A stretch of DNA of 64,000 nt, taken from Shinella sp. SUS2 (GTDB lineage: Bacteria; Pseudomonadota; Alphaproteobacteria; Rhizobiales; Rhizobiaceae). The stretch lies in assembly GCF_001262505.1 (NCBI RefSeq), contig NZ_KQ410743.1, positions 1-64,000 of the forward strand. The letters are read 5' to 3'. The notes below the pieces were generated by a model. That model worked only from the letters and a program-made list of their open reading frames with translations, did not search any database and was not told where the DNA came from. The position numbers and the translations under genes are program-made. Below, in pieces: positions 16,591 to 24,482 of this stretch (position 1 is its first letter; the number at the start of each line of letters is the position of its first letter).

Positions 16591-17616
16591 ATGACCGACC
16601 CCTTTAAAGAAGCCGACGCCACAAGAAAAGTCCTGACGGTACCGGAAGAGGCCGAAGGGCGTATCGACGCCTGGCTCGCCGCAACGCTTGCCGGCGATTT
16701 CTCGCGCAGCCGCATCAAGGCGCTGATTGAGGAAGGCGCCGTGCTCGTCAACGGAGCGGCCATCGGGGAACCGAAGCGCAAGATCCATCCCGGCGATCGC
16801 GTCGAGATCGCTCTGCCGGAGCCGCGCGATCCCGAGCCGAAGGCCGAGGATATCCCGCTCGACGTGCTCTACGAGGACGACGACCTGATCGTCATCTGCA
16901 AACCGGCCGGCCTCGTAGTCCATCCTGGCGCCGGCAACTGGACCGGCACGCTGGTCAATGCGCTCATCCATCACTGTGGAGCGAGCCTTTCCGGCATCGG
17001 CGGCGTGCGGCGCCCTGGCATCGTGCACCGGCTCGACAAGGAGACCAGCGGGGTCATGGTCGCCGCCAAGAACGACGCCGCGCACCGCCACCTCTCCGAC
17101 CAGTTCGCCGACCACGGCCGCACCGGTCCGCTGGAGCGCGCCTACCAGGCCGTCGTCTGGGGCCGCCCCCGCCAGCTCAAGGGCACGATCGACGCCCCGC
17201 TCGGCCGCGGCGCCGACCGCACGAAACGCGCGGTAAAGCGCGAGGACGCCGACGATGCCCGCGAGGCGATCACCCACTACGAAGTGGTGGAGCGTTACGG
17301 CGAGACCGAGGACGGCACCAGCCTTGCCTCTCTCGTCGAGTGCCATCTCGAAACCGGCCGTACGCACCAGATCCGCGTGCACATGGCCCATATCGGTCAT
17401 CCCCTGATCGGCGACCCGGAATATGGCGGCGCGTTCAAGACCAAGGCCAACCGGCTGCCGGACGACGCGCGCCAGGTCGTGAACGCCTTCCACCGCCAGG
17501 CGCTGCATGCCTTCCTGCTGCAGTTCGAGCATCCCGCAACGGGCGAAACCATGCATTTCGAAGCCCCTCCGCCGGAAGACCTGGAGCTGCTGCTCGAAGC
17601 GCTGCGGGCGGTCTGA
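16591..17616 (+). CDS. RluA/RluD-family pseudouridine synthase
   Basis: A 341-residue enzyme that isomerises uridines in 23S rRNA. The N-terminal S4 domain (about 15-75: IDAWLAATLAGDFSRSRIKAL split here as IDAWLAATLAGD and FSRSRIKAL) precedes the catalytic domain, where IVHRLDKETSGVMV carries the catalytic Asp at about residue 151. GRTHQIRVHMAHIGHPLIGD lies near the C-terminus. S4 plus this length suggests RluD (positions 1911/1915/1917) rather than RluA or RluC, but the exact target is inferred. It stands alone, about 250 bp before rpoH. Confidence 0.88.
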   Translation: MTDPFKEADATRKVLTVPEEAEGRIDAWLAATLAGDFSRSRIKALIEEGAVLVNGAAIGEPKRKIHPGDRVEIALPEPRDPEPKAEDIPLDVLYEDDDLIVICKPAGLVVHPGAGNWTGTLVNALIHHCGASLSGIGGVRRPGIVHRLDKETSGVMVAAKNDAAHRHLSDQFADHGRTGPLERAYQAVVWGRPRQLKGTIDAPLGRGADRTKRAVKREDADDAREAITHYEVVERYGETEDGTSLASLVECHLETGRTHQIRVHMAHIGHPLIGDPEYGGAFKTKANRLPDDARQVVNAFHRQALHAFLLQFEHPATGETMHFEAPPPEDLELLLEALRAV

Positions 17617-17721
17617 ATGCCTGCCAGGCCTTGATTCTCAGGCGCGGGACCCCATTTTGAGGCTGTGTCGTACAATCTGTCCCGCCCCTCCGCCTTCACG
17701 CAGCCGTGAAGCCTGCGGCGC

Positions 17722-17751
17722 CTTGAACCATTGTTTTGCCATACCTATCTA
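17722..17751 (+). promoter_or_regulatory. Overlapping sigma-70 and heat-shock type promoter of rpoH
   Basis: TTGAAC at 17723-17728 is 17 bases from TATCTA at 17746-17751, a fair housekeeping promoter. The same bases read CTTGAA-N11-CCATAC (17722-17744), resembling the sigma-32 consensus. Either would produce a leader of about 110 bases before rpoH. Overlap would allow basal plus autoregulated expression. Confidence 0.5.
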
Positions 17752-17872
17752 TAGGATCGTGGGATCGCCATGACCCACAGGGAGCATGGTTGCTGACGGG
17801 GATCCGGTTTTCAGGATCAAGCTCCATACCAAGGCTTGCCGGAATGGAAGCCGTCTCAGAAAGGGGTGCTGA

Positions 17873-18778
17873 ATGGCCCGCAATACGCTGCCGTCGATCA
17901 CGGCTGGAGAAGGTGGTCTCAACCGCTATCTCGATGAAATCCGCAAGTTTCCGATGCTTGAGCCGCAGCAGGAATATATGCTCGCCAAGCGTTACCAGGA
18001 GCACGGCGACCGTACTGCCGCCCATGAGCTCGTCACGAGCCATCTTCGTCTCGTGGCCAAGATCGCCATGGGTTATCGCGGCTACGGCCTGCCGATCGGC
18101 GAAGTCGTCTCGGAGGGCAATGTCGGCCTGATGCAGGCCGTCAAGAAATTCGATCCGGAACGCGGCTTCCGCCTTGCGACCTATGCCATGTGGTGGATCA
18201 AGGCCTCGATCCAGGAGTACATCCTGCGCTCGTGGTCGCTGGTCAAGATGGGCACGACCGCCAACCAGAAGCGTCTCTTCTTCAACCTGCGCCGCATGAA
18301 GAGCAAGATCCAGGCGATCGACGACGGCGATCTGAAGCCCGACCAGGTGAAGGAAATCGCCACCAAGCTGAAGGTCTCGGAAGAGGAAGTCGTTTCGATG
18401 AACCGTCGCCTCACCGGCGATGCTTCGCTGAACGCGCCGATCAAGGCCGGCGAAGGCGAATCCGGCCAGTGGCAGGATTGGCTCGTCGACGACCACGACA
18501 GCCAGGAGCAGACGCTCATCGAGCAGGACGAACTGGATACCCGCCGCGCCATGCTGGCGCGCGCCATGGGCGTCCTCAACGAGCGCGAACGCCGCATCTT
18601 CGAGGCTCGCCGCCTCGCCGAGGATCCGGTGACGCTGGAAGAACTCTCCACCGAGTTCGACATCAGCCGCGAGCGCGTCCGCCAGATCGAGGTCCGCGCC
18701 TTCGAGAAGGTACAGGAAGCCGTGCAGAAGTATGCGGCCGAGCAGGCCCGCGCAGTCCGCGTGATCGAAGACGCCTGA
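17873..18778 (+). CDS. rpoH: RNA polymerase heat-shock sigma factor RpoH
   Basis: A 301-residue sigma-32 factor that directs core RNA polymerase to chaperone and protease promoters. Region 2 holds LVTSHLRLVAKIAMGYRGYG and FRLATYAMWWIKASIQEYIL; the RpoH box QKRLFFNLRRMKSK is present and separates it from RpoD; region 4 carries VTLEELSTEFDISRERVRQIE. Length is normal. It stands as a single gene with its own promoter and terminator. Rhizobia often have two rpoH genes; this resembles the main one (RpoH1), but I cannot prove that from one copy. Confidence 0.96.
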   Translation: MARNTLPSITAGEGGLNRYLDEIRKFPMLEPQQEYMLAKRYQEHGDRTAAHELVTSHLRLVAKIAMGYRGYGLPIGEVVSEGNVGLMQAVKKFDPERGFRLATYAMWWIKASIQEYILRSWSLVKMGTTANQKRLFFNLRRMKSKIQAIDDGDLKPDQVKEIATKLKVSEEEVVSMNRRLTGDASLNAPIKAGEGESGQWQDWLVDDHDSQEQTLIEQDELDTRRAMLARAMGVLNERERRIFEARRLAEDPVTLEELSTEFDISRERVRQIEVRAFEKVQEAVQKYAAEQARAVRVIEDA

Positions 18779-18803
18779 AGGTAACGCATCCTGGATATTG
18801 GAG

Positions 18804-18830
18804 GGGGCCGGCATCGTTGCCGGCCCCTTT
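18804..18830 (+). terminator. Terminator of rpoH
   Basis: GGGGCCGGCA and TGCCGGCCCC form a perfect 10-bp stem around TCGT, then TTTG and a further T-rich stretch. It lies 25 bases after the rpoH stop. Confidence 0.85.
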
Positions 18831-18872
18831 GTCTTTGCGCTATCGCCATCGCCTGCGCCCTGGCATCGGTGG

Positions 18873-19487
18873 CTACCGTGCCGCGACAACCGCCACCCCG
18901 GCCCCCACCATGACACCGCCCGCCGCGCGGTTCATGCGGCGGACAACGGCAGGCGTCCGGAGCAGCTTGCGGGCACGGCCGGCAAGGATCACATGTCCGC
19001 CGATCACCACGGCCTCGACCACAAGGATCACCGCCATCAGCACAAGGAGATGGCCGGGGGGCAGCGACGCCCCGACGACATTCGGCAGGAGTGCCACGTA
19101 GAACAACGGCATCTTCGGATTGCCCAGGTTGAGCGCAATGCCGGTCGCGAAGATCTTCAGCAGGCCACGCCGTTCGGCCACCGGTTGCAGCACCGGCACG
19201 ACGGGCGTCGCCGTCCACAGTTTCACCCCCATCCAGACCAGATAGGCCGCTCCGGCGTAGCGCAGGATCGTCATGACGACACTCATCTCGGCAGCAATGA
19301 CGGAAAGACCGAATGCGGCCAATGTCAGGAAGATGAGAATGCCGGCAACCGTACCGGCCCCATAGGCGATGCCCGAGGCCGCCCCGTGCGAGATCGTGCG
19401 GGCGACGATCGTCATGTTGTCAGGTCCCGGGCTCGCGGCGAACACGAAAAAGGCCGCAGCAAAGGCAAGCAAGGTCGAGAAATCCAT
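18873..19487 (-). CDS. LysE-family amino-acid exporter
   Basis: A 204-residue inner-membrane transporter (LysE/RhtB family) with about six hydrophobic segments. The N-terminal FAASPGPDNMTIVARTISHG matches the family signature, and GIALNLGNPKMPLFYVALLP follows in the middle. Members export amino acids or homoserine lactones; the substrate here is unknown. The ATG at 19487 has GGAGGTT just upstream; longer frames add a basic tail. It converges with rpoH. Confidence 0.9.
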   Translation of the reverse strand: MDFSTLLAFAAAFFVFAASPGPDNMTIVARTISHGAASGIAYGAGTVAGILIFLTLAAFGLSVIAAEMSVVMTILRYAGAAYLVWMGVKLWTATPVVPVLQPVAERRGLLKIFATGIALNLGNPKMPLFYVALLPNVVGASLPPGHLLVLMAVILVVEAVVIGGHVILAGRARKLLRTPAVVRRMNRAAGGVMVGAGVAVVAAR

Positions 19488-19629
19488 GGAACCTCCGAAA
19501 GTCATGAGTCGCTTCCGGAGGTGTAGAATAGCCCAGTCCCGCCGATGGGAAAGTGGAAATCGTGGCAACGCGCAGGATCGGCAGCGGCGCCCGCCGCGCG
19601 GCGCTTTCGGAACGGGTCCCATAACGAAG

Positions 19630-19657
19630 AAAGGGCCGGCATTGCTGCCGGCCCTTT
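19630..19657 (-). terminator. Terminator of the 728-residue protein gene
   Basis: AAAGGGCCGGCA and TGCCGGCCCTTT pair across TTGC, giving a 12-bp stem with TTT on the minus-strand side. It lies just past the stop of the gene ending at 19679. Confidence 0.8.
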
Positions 19658-19678
19658 CTCGATCAGAGGTCCGCGCCC

Positions 19679-21865
19679 TTATTGGCTGCCCGGCGCACCC
19701 AGCGTCGCCCAGGCCTTCATCACCTTGTCAAAGGCTTCCGCGCCCGCGGTGCCCTTGTCGAGCGTAATCAGCGCGCGGCGGCCATTGCGATAGGTGATCG
19801 GAATGTCGATCCAGCTGCGGGTGCGCAGGAGGTCGATGTTCTTGGCGATCGCCTCAGGGAAGTCGTTGAGCGCGATCATGTGGAAGTCGTCGGTGATCTT
19901 TGCCGGCACGGCGATCAGCGCATCGCCGCGGTCCTGCTCCGTGCGCTTCATCGCCACGCGCTGCACGCTTTCGATGCCGCCGCCTTCGAAGTTCTCCGGC
20001 AGCGAAAAGACGAGTTCCACCAGATGGCTCGCCGGCAGCGAACGGTCGCCATTGCGGCGGAAGGTGATCAGTGCCGTCAAACCTTTCGAGGGCACATTGA
20101 CCTGCGCGCGCACCACAGGTTCGGGCTTGGCATCGCCACCCGGCGACTCTTCCGCACTCGACCATGCCACCGTGCCTTCGATCGCCGTCGGCGCCGTCTG
20201 GCCGAGGCGCTCCTCATAGAGGAACATCTTCTGCGTCACACCGAGCGCCGGCTGCTCACCGGTCGCAGCGGGCGTGCCGCCCTCGGTCGTCGTGGCGCCA
20301 CCGGTACCGGCAGGGGTCTGCGCCGCGCCGTCGGTGGTGCCCGGGGTCGCTTCACCCGTCGTCGTGCCGCCGGCAGCGGCTGCACCACCTTCCGTCGTCA
20401 CGCCAGCCGTTTCCGGCGTCTGGGCGGCAACCGACTTGCCTTCCTCCGACGTCGCACCGTCAAGCGCGGCCGCCGGACCTTCATCTACCTCGGTGCCGTC
20501 CGTCAGGAGGCGTTGGGTGAACTTGCCGTTGGCGCTCGGGGTCGCCGCGGCGACCTCGGTGTTCGTCGTCGTGCCGCCGGCTCCGTCCGGCGTCTGGGCA
20601 GTCTCGCCCGACGTGGTGCTCGCCGGCAGATTGCGGCCGCCTTCGGCGGTTTCGTTCGTCTTCTGGGTTTCCGCCGGCGTCTCGGTGGAGGGAGCGGTGA
20701 ACGCTGCAATGCGCTCGTTGACCCAGCCGTTCACCGTTTCGCGGTTGAACCAGTAGGCAGCACCCGCCCCGCCGACAATGGCGACCAGCGCCACCACGGC
20801 TGCAAGCGCCGCGACATTGATACGCGACTTGCGCGGCTCGGCGCGGAAGGAACGCTGCGGCGCCCGCGCCGTCTCCACGACGGGCGTGGACGGCGTCGCA
20901 TCGGCAAACCCGGCCTCCGCCGCGACGGCCGCACCTGCTGCGGCCGCACCAGCCTTCGGGCTGTGGCCGAGGAGCTCGTCAAGATCGCCCCAATCACGGG
21001 AAGACGTTGCCTGTCCCTGAACTGCCGCCGGCTGGGCAGCCTTCTCCTCCGGCCAGTCCCAGGCGAGCGGGTCGACAGGGGTCTCGGCCGGCTGAGCACG
21101 GTTCTCGGCGCTCACATCGGCAGCGCTCGCCTCGTTCCAGTTCCACTGGGCTTCGGCCGCGGGCATGCGAGCATCCGCCACCGGTTCGGCTTCGGGCGCA
21201 TGCTCGTCATGCACCGGATAGGTCTGCGCCTGCGGCTCGACGGCCGCGGCCGTCTCCTCCGCATCGGTCTTGCGTGCAGATTCCTGCTCCGGCTCCTGCC
21301 AGGAGGGAACATAGTCGTCGGCCGGTGCAGCCTCGACATGCCAGGACGGCTCGTTGTGCGCCTCGACGGCGGCCGGCTCCGCTTCCTCTTCGGCACGGTC
21401 TTCCGCAACGGGCTCGACAGGCTGGGATTCGGCATAGGCAGCCGGCATTTCTTCCGCCGGCGCCTCGGCGGCGGGCTCGTCCTCGTTGGGTTGTCCAACG
21501 GGCTCGGCGACAGGGTCTTCGTGATGCTCCGGCTCCGGCTCAGCCTCGGCAACGGCCTCCTCAAGCTCGGCAACGGCGGCGGTTTCTTCCGCCACCGGCT
21601 CCGGCTGCAACACCTCTTCGACGGGTTCGGGCGCGACGTCGTCAGCCGGCAACGCCTCGGCGTGGTCCAGCTCGACGCTATCGATCGCCGCCTCAAGCTT
21701 GTCGAGCTGGCGTTTCACAAGGTCATCGGAAGGGCGCGGGTTCATGGATTCGAGCTGCCGGCGGACGGCACCGCGAGCCTTCTCGTAAACCTTCTGCCGC
21801 ATCTCGGCATTGTTGTCCGAGAGGCCATCCACGGCCCTTCGAATGACTGCTACAAAATCCGCCAT
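19679..21865 (-). CDS. Large membrane-anchored protein of unknown function
   Basis: A 728-residue protein. Residues 1-65 are helical (ADFVAVIRRAVDGLSDNN, then KARGAVRRQLESMNPRPSDD). Residues about 66-340 are a low-complexity Glu/Ala/Pro region. A single membrane helix (VAALAAVVALVAIVGGAGAA) follows near 350, then a Thr/Gly/Ala-rich linker to about 545. The C-terminal 180 residues look folded (VTQKMFLYEERLGQTAP, KGLTALITFRRNGD, SWIDIPITYRNGRRALITL). This gives a cytoplasmic tail and a periplasmic domain. I do not recognise the family. It sits downstream of purA, 69 bp away on the same strand. Confidence 0.8.
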   Translation of the reverse strand: MADFVAVIRRAVDGLSDNNAEMRQKVYEKARGAVRRQLESMNPRPSDDLVKRQLDKLEAAIDSVELDHAEALPADDVAPEPVEEVLQPEPVAEETAAVAELEEAVAEAEPEPEHHEDPVAEPVGQPNEDEPAAEAPAEEMPAAYAESQPVEPVAEDRAEEEAEPAAVEAHNEPSWHVEAAPADDYVPSWQEPEQESARKTDAEETAAAVEPQAQTYPVHDEHAPEAEPVADARMPAAEAQWNWNEASAADVSAENRAQPAETPVDPLAWDWPEEKAAQPAAVQGQATSSRDWGDLDELLGHSPKAGAAAAGAAVAAEAGFADATPSTPVVETARAPQRSFRAEPRKSRINVAALAAVVALVAIVGGAGAAYWFNRETVNGWVNERIAAFTAPSTETPAETQKTNETAEGGRNLPASTTSGETAQTPDGAGGTTTNTEVAAATPSANGKFTQRLLTDGTEVDEGPAAALDGATSEEGKSVAAQTPETAGVTTEGGAAAAGGTTTGEATPGTTDGAAQTPAGTGGATTTEGGTPAATGEQPALGVTQKMFLYEERLGQTAPTAIEGTVAWSSAEESPGGDAKPEPVVRAQVNVPSKGLTALITFRRNGDRSLPASHLVELVFSLPENFEGGGIESVQRVAMKRTEQDRGDALIAVPAKITDDFHMIALNDFPEAIAKNIDLLRTRSWIDIPITYRNGRRALITLDKGTAGAEAFDKVMKAWATLGAPGSQ

Positions 21866-21934
21866 CAGAACTTTCCGTCGTGTCCGCTCGCTATCTCATT
21901 GGAATACGTCACGGAACTGGTGTTGAGCTTGAGA

Positions 21935-23230
21935 TTAGTCCTCAAACGGGTCAGTCACAAGTATGGTGTCATCCCGCTCCGGACTGGTCGAAAGCAGGGC
22001 GACCGGGGCGCCGATCAGCTCTTCGACCTGACGTACATATTTGATCGCCTGGGCCGGCAGATCCGCCCAGCTGCGCGCGCCGACCGTCGACTGCTTCCAG
22101 CCTTCGAGTGTGATATAGACCGGCTCGACACGGGCCTGTGCTGCCTGGTTGGCCGGCAGATAGTCGATCTCCTGGCCATCGAGCTTGTAGGCGACGCAAA
22201 TCTTCAGCTCATCGAGGCCGTCGAGAACGTCGAGCTTGGTGAGCGCGATGCCGGTGATACCAGAGGTCTTCACGGTCTGGCGGACGAGAACCGAATCGAA
22301 CCAGCCGCAGCGGCGCGGACGTCCGGTATTGACGCCGACCTCGCGACCGACGGTCGAAAGATGCTTGCCAATCTCGTCATCGAGTTCGCAGGGGAACGGC
22401 CCCTCGCCGACACGGGTCGTGTAGGCCTTGGTGATGCCGAGCACGTAGCCGATCGCCGTCGGGCCGAGGCCGGAACCGGCGGCGGCTTGGCCCGCGACCG
22501 TGTTCGACGAGGTCACGAAGGGATAGGTGCCGTGGTCGTTGTCGAGCAGCGCGCCCTGCGCCCCTTCGAAAAGGATGCGGGAACCGGCCTTGCGGTGGTC
22601 GTCGAGAATGCGCCAGACCTGATCGACATAGGGCAGCACGCGGTCGGCGACGTCCGTGAGTTCCTTCTCGATCGATTCCACCGAGATTTCCGGCAGGCCG
22701 AGACCACGCCGCAGCGCATTGTGATGGGTCAGCAGCCGGTCGATCTTCGCCGGCAGCGCGTCCTTGTCGGCCAGATCAATGGCGCGGATGGCGCGGCGGC
22801 CGACCTTGTCCTCATAGGCGGGGCCGATGCCGCGGCGCGTCGTGCCGATCTTCGTGCCGCTGTTGGAGGCGGCATCTTCACGGAAGCCGTCCAGATCGCG
22901 GTGAAGGGACAGGATGAGCGGGGCGTTGTCGGCGATGCGCAGGATCTCCGGCGTGATGTTCACGCCCTGGCCGCGCAGCTTCTCGATTTCCGCCACGAAG
23001 TGGTGGGGATCGACGACGACGCCGTTGCCGATGACGCTGAGCTTGCCGCGCACGAGGCCGGACGGCAGCAGCGCCAGCTTGTAGCTGACACCATCGATAA
23101 CAAGCGTATGACCTGCATTGTGGCCGCCCTGATAGCGGACGATGACATCCGCGCGTTCGGAAAGCCAGTCGACAATCTTGCCCTTGCCTTCGTCACCCCA
23201 TTGAGATCCGACCACCACGACGTTCGTCAT
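21935..23230 (-). CDS. purA: Adenylosuccinate synthetase
   Basis: A 431-residue enzyme joining IMP and aspartate with GTP to make adenylosuccinate, the first step from IMP to AMP. The P-loop VVVGSQWGDEGKGKIVDWLS starts at residue 4 with the catalytic Asp and His41-type residue in GGHNAGHT. GTTRRGIGPAYEDK, the IMP-binding GLGPTAIGYVLGITKAY and TGRPRRCGWFD follow. ATG 23230 gives the family start; the open frame to 23308 adds 26 unrelated residues. Confidence 0.97.
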   Translation of the reverse strand: MTNVVVVGSQWGDEGKGKIVDWLSERADVIVRYQGGHNAGHTLVIDGVSYKLALLPSGLVRGKLSVIGNGVVVDPHHFVAEIEKLRGQGVNITPEILRIADNAPLILSLHRDLDGFREDAASNSGTKIGTTRRGIGPAYEDKVGRRAIRAIDLADKDALPAKIDRLLTHHNALRRGLGLPEISVESIEKELTDVADRVLPYVDQVWRILDDHRKAGSRILFEGAQGALLDNDHGTYPFVTSSNTVAGQAAAGSGLGPTAIGYVLGITKAYTTRVGEGPFPCELDDEIGKHLSTVGREVGVNTGRPRRCGWFDSVLVRQTVKTSGITGIALTKLDVLDGLDELKICVAYKLDGQEIDYLPANQAAQARVEPVYITLEGWKQSTVGARSWADLPAQAIKYVRQVEELIGAPVALLSTSPERDDTILVTDPFED

Positions 23231-23453
23231 TTCATCTTTCCCGTTTTCGCGCGCGAGCGCTTTACTGTTACGCACACATGCGCGCGCGCCTGACACAAAC
23301 CCGCGCATCTATACTGTGTTGTCTTTGGGAATGCGACCCTGTTATGACGGCCACAATCCGCTTTTTGCATGACATCTCGTGCTTTTTCACCTTATGTGAG
23401 GCGCCAGCCGGCCCGCCCTGCATGCATCCTTCCACCCACCGGACCCAGTTGCC

Positions 23454-24347
23454 TTGAACAGCAGAGCCTATTTCTACCTGTGCATCACCTCGCTTTTCTG
23501 GGGCGCGAACTCGGTGGCCGGCAAGCTTGCCGTCGGCCATGTCAGTCCGATGGTGCTGACCACCTTCCGCTGGATCGTCGCACTGAGCATCATCCTGATC
23601 CTCATGCTGCCGCAGGTGAAACGTGACTGGCCGGCGATCCGCAGGCACTGGCTACAGCTGCTGCTCTACGGTGCCCTGGGCTTCACCGCCTTCAACGCTC
23701 TGCTCTATACGGCGCTCGGTTATACCAGCGCCATCAATGCCGTCATCGAGCAGGCCGGCATCCCCATGCTGATCTTCGTCTTCAACTTCGCGCTCTTCCG
23801 CATCCAGGCCTCGATCGCGCAGGTCCTCGGCTTCACCGTCACGCTGGTCGGCGTTCTGGTAACAGCCTCTCATGGCGATTTCTCGACTTTGGCGGAACTC
23901 GAATTCAACTTCGGCGATGCATTGATGCTCGGTGCCTGCATCGTCTACGCCGCCTATACGGTCTCGCTGCGCTGGAAACCGGAGATGCACTGGCAGAGCT
24001 TCATCGCCGCCCCGGCCTTCGGCGCGCTGCTCAGTGCCATTCCACTCTTCTTCTGGGAAGTATCGCGCGGCGCCGCCATCTTCCCGGATACGACCGGCTG
24101 GGCCATCGTGCTCTATGCCGGCATCTTTCCTTCCCTGCTCTCGCAGGTGCTCTATGTACGCGGCGTGGAGATGATCGGCGCCAACCGGGCCGGCCTCTTC
24201 ATCAATGCCATCCCGGTCTTCGGCACGATTCTGTCCGTGGCCCTTGTCGGCGAAACCATGCACATGTTCCATGTCGTCGCACTTCTTCTCGTGCTCGGCG
24301 GAATCGCGATAGCCGAATGGGGGCGACCGAAAGAGAAGAAGACCTGA
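23454..24347 (+). CDS. DMT-family (EamA) transporter
   Basis: A 297-residue inner-membrane protein with two EamA repeats and about ten hydrophobic helices. FWGANSVAGKLAVGHVSP in the first helix and the mid-protein NFGDALMLGACIVYAAYTVS at the second repeat are typical, as is AGLFINAIPVFGTILSVAL. It probably exports a small metabolite; the substrate is unknown. No ATG is available in frame at the family start, so the TTG at 23454 is used. It is divergent from purA. Confidence 0.88.
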   Translation: MNSRAYFYLCITSLFWGANSVAGKLAVGHVSPMVLTTFRWIVALSIILILMLPQVKRDWPAIRRHWLQLLLYGALGFTAFNALLYTALGYTSAINAVIEQAGIPMLIFVFNFALFRIQASIAQVLGFTVTLVGVLVTASHGDFSTLAELEFNFGDALMLGACIVYAAYTVSLRWKPEMHWQSFIAAPAFGALLSAIPLFFWEVSRGAAIFPDTTGWAIVLYAGIFPSLLSQVLYVRGVEMIGANRAGLFINAIPVFGTILSVALVGETMHMFHVVALLLVLGGIAIAEWGRPKEKKT

Positions 24348-24416
24348 CAGACGCTAGAAATGACCTGTAAGAACCTGTAATCGCAGGACGTTCATCCCTA
24401 AAACTGGGGCCGTCAC

Positions 24417-24431
24417 TTAAATCTTGTTTAG
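24417..24431. promoter_or_regulatory. Near-consensus CtrA box upstream of the chemoreceptor
   Basis: TTAA-ATCTTGT-TTAG matches the CtrA box at seven of eight positions with exact seven-base spacing. It ends 51 bases before the GTG start of the chemoreceptor. CtrA controls motility and chemotaxis genes in many alphaproteobacteria, so the site is plausible. Confidence 0.5.
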
Positions 24432-24482
24432 ATTTTTAATGTTGCACTCACCGTCAACATGGATCTATTCGAGTTTTAAGTC

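Noticed and set aside
19682..23293. A very long plus-strand open frame of about 1200 codons
   Set aside because: It lies antisense to the 728-residue protein and purA, has the Arg/His/Gly-rich composition of an antisense shadow in high-GC DNA, and matches nothing.
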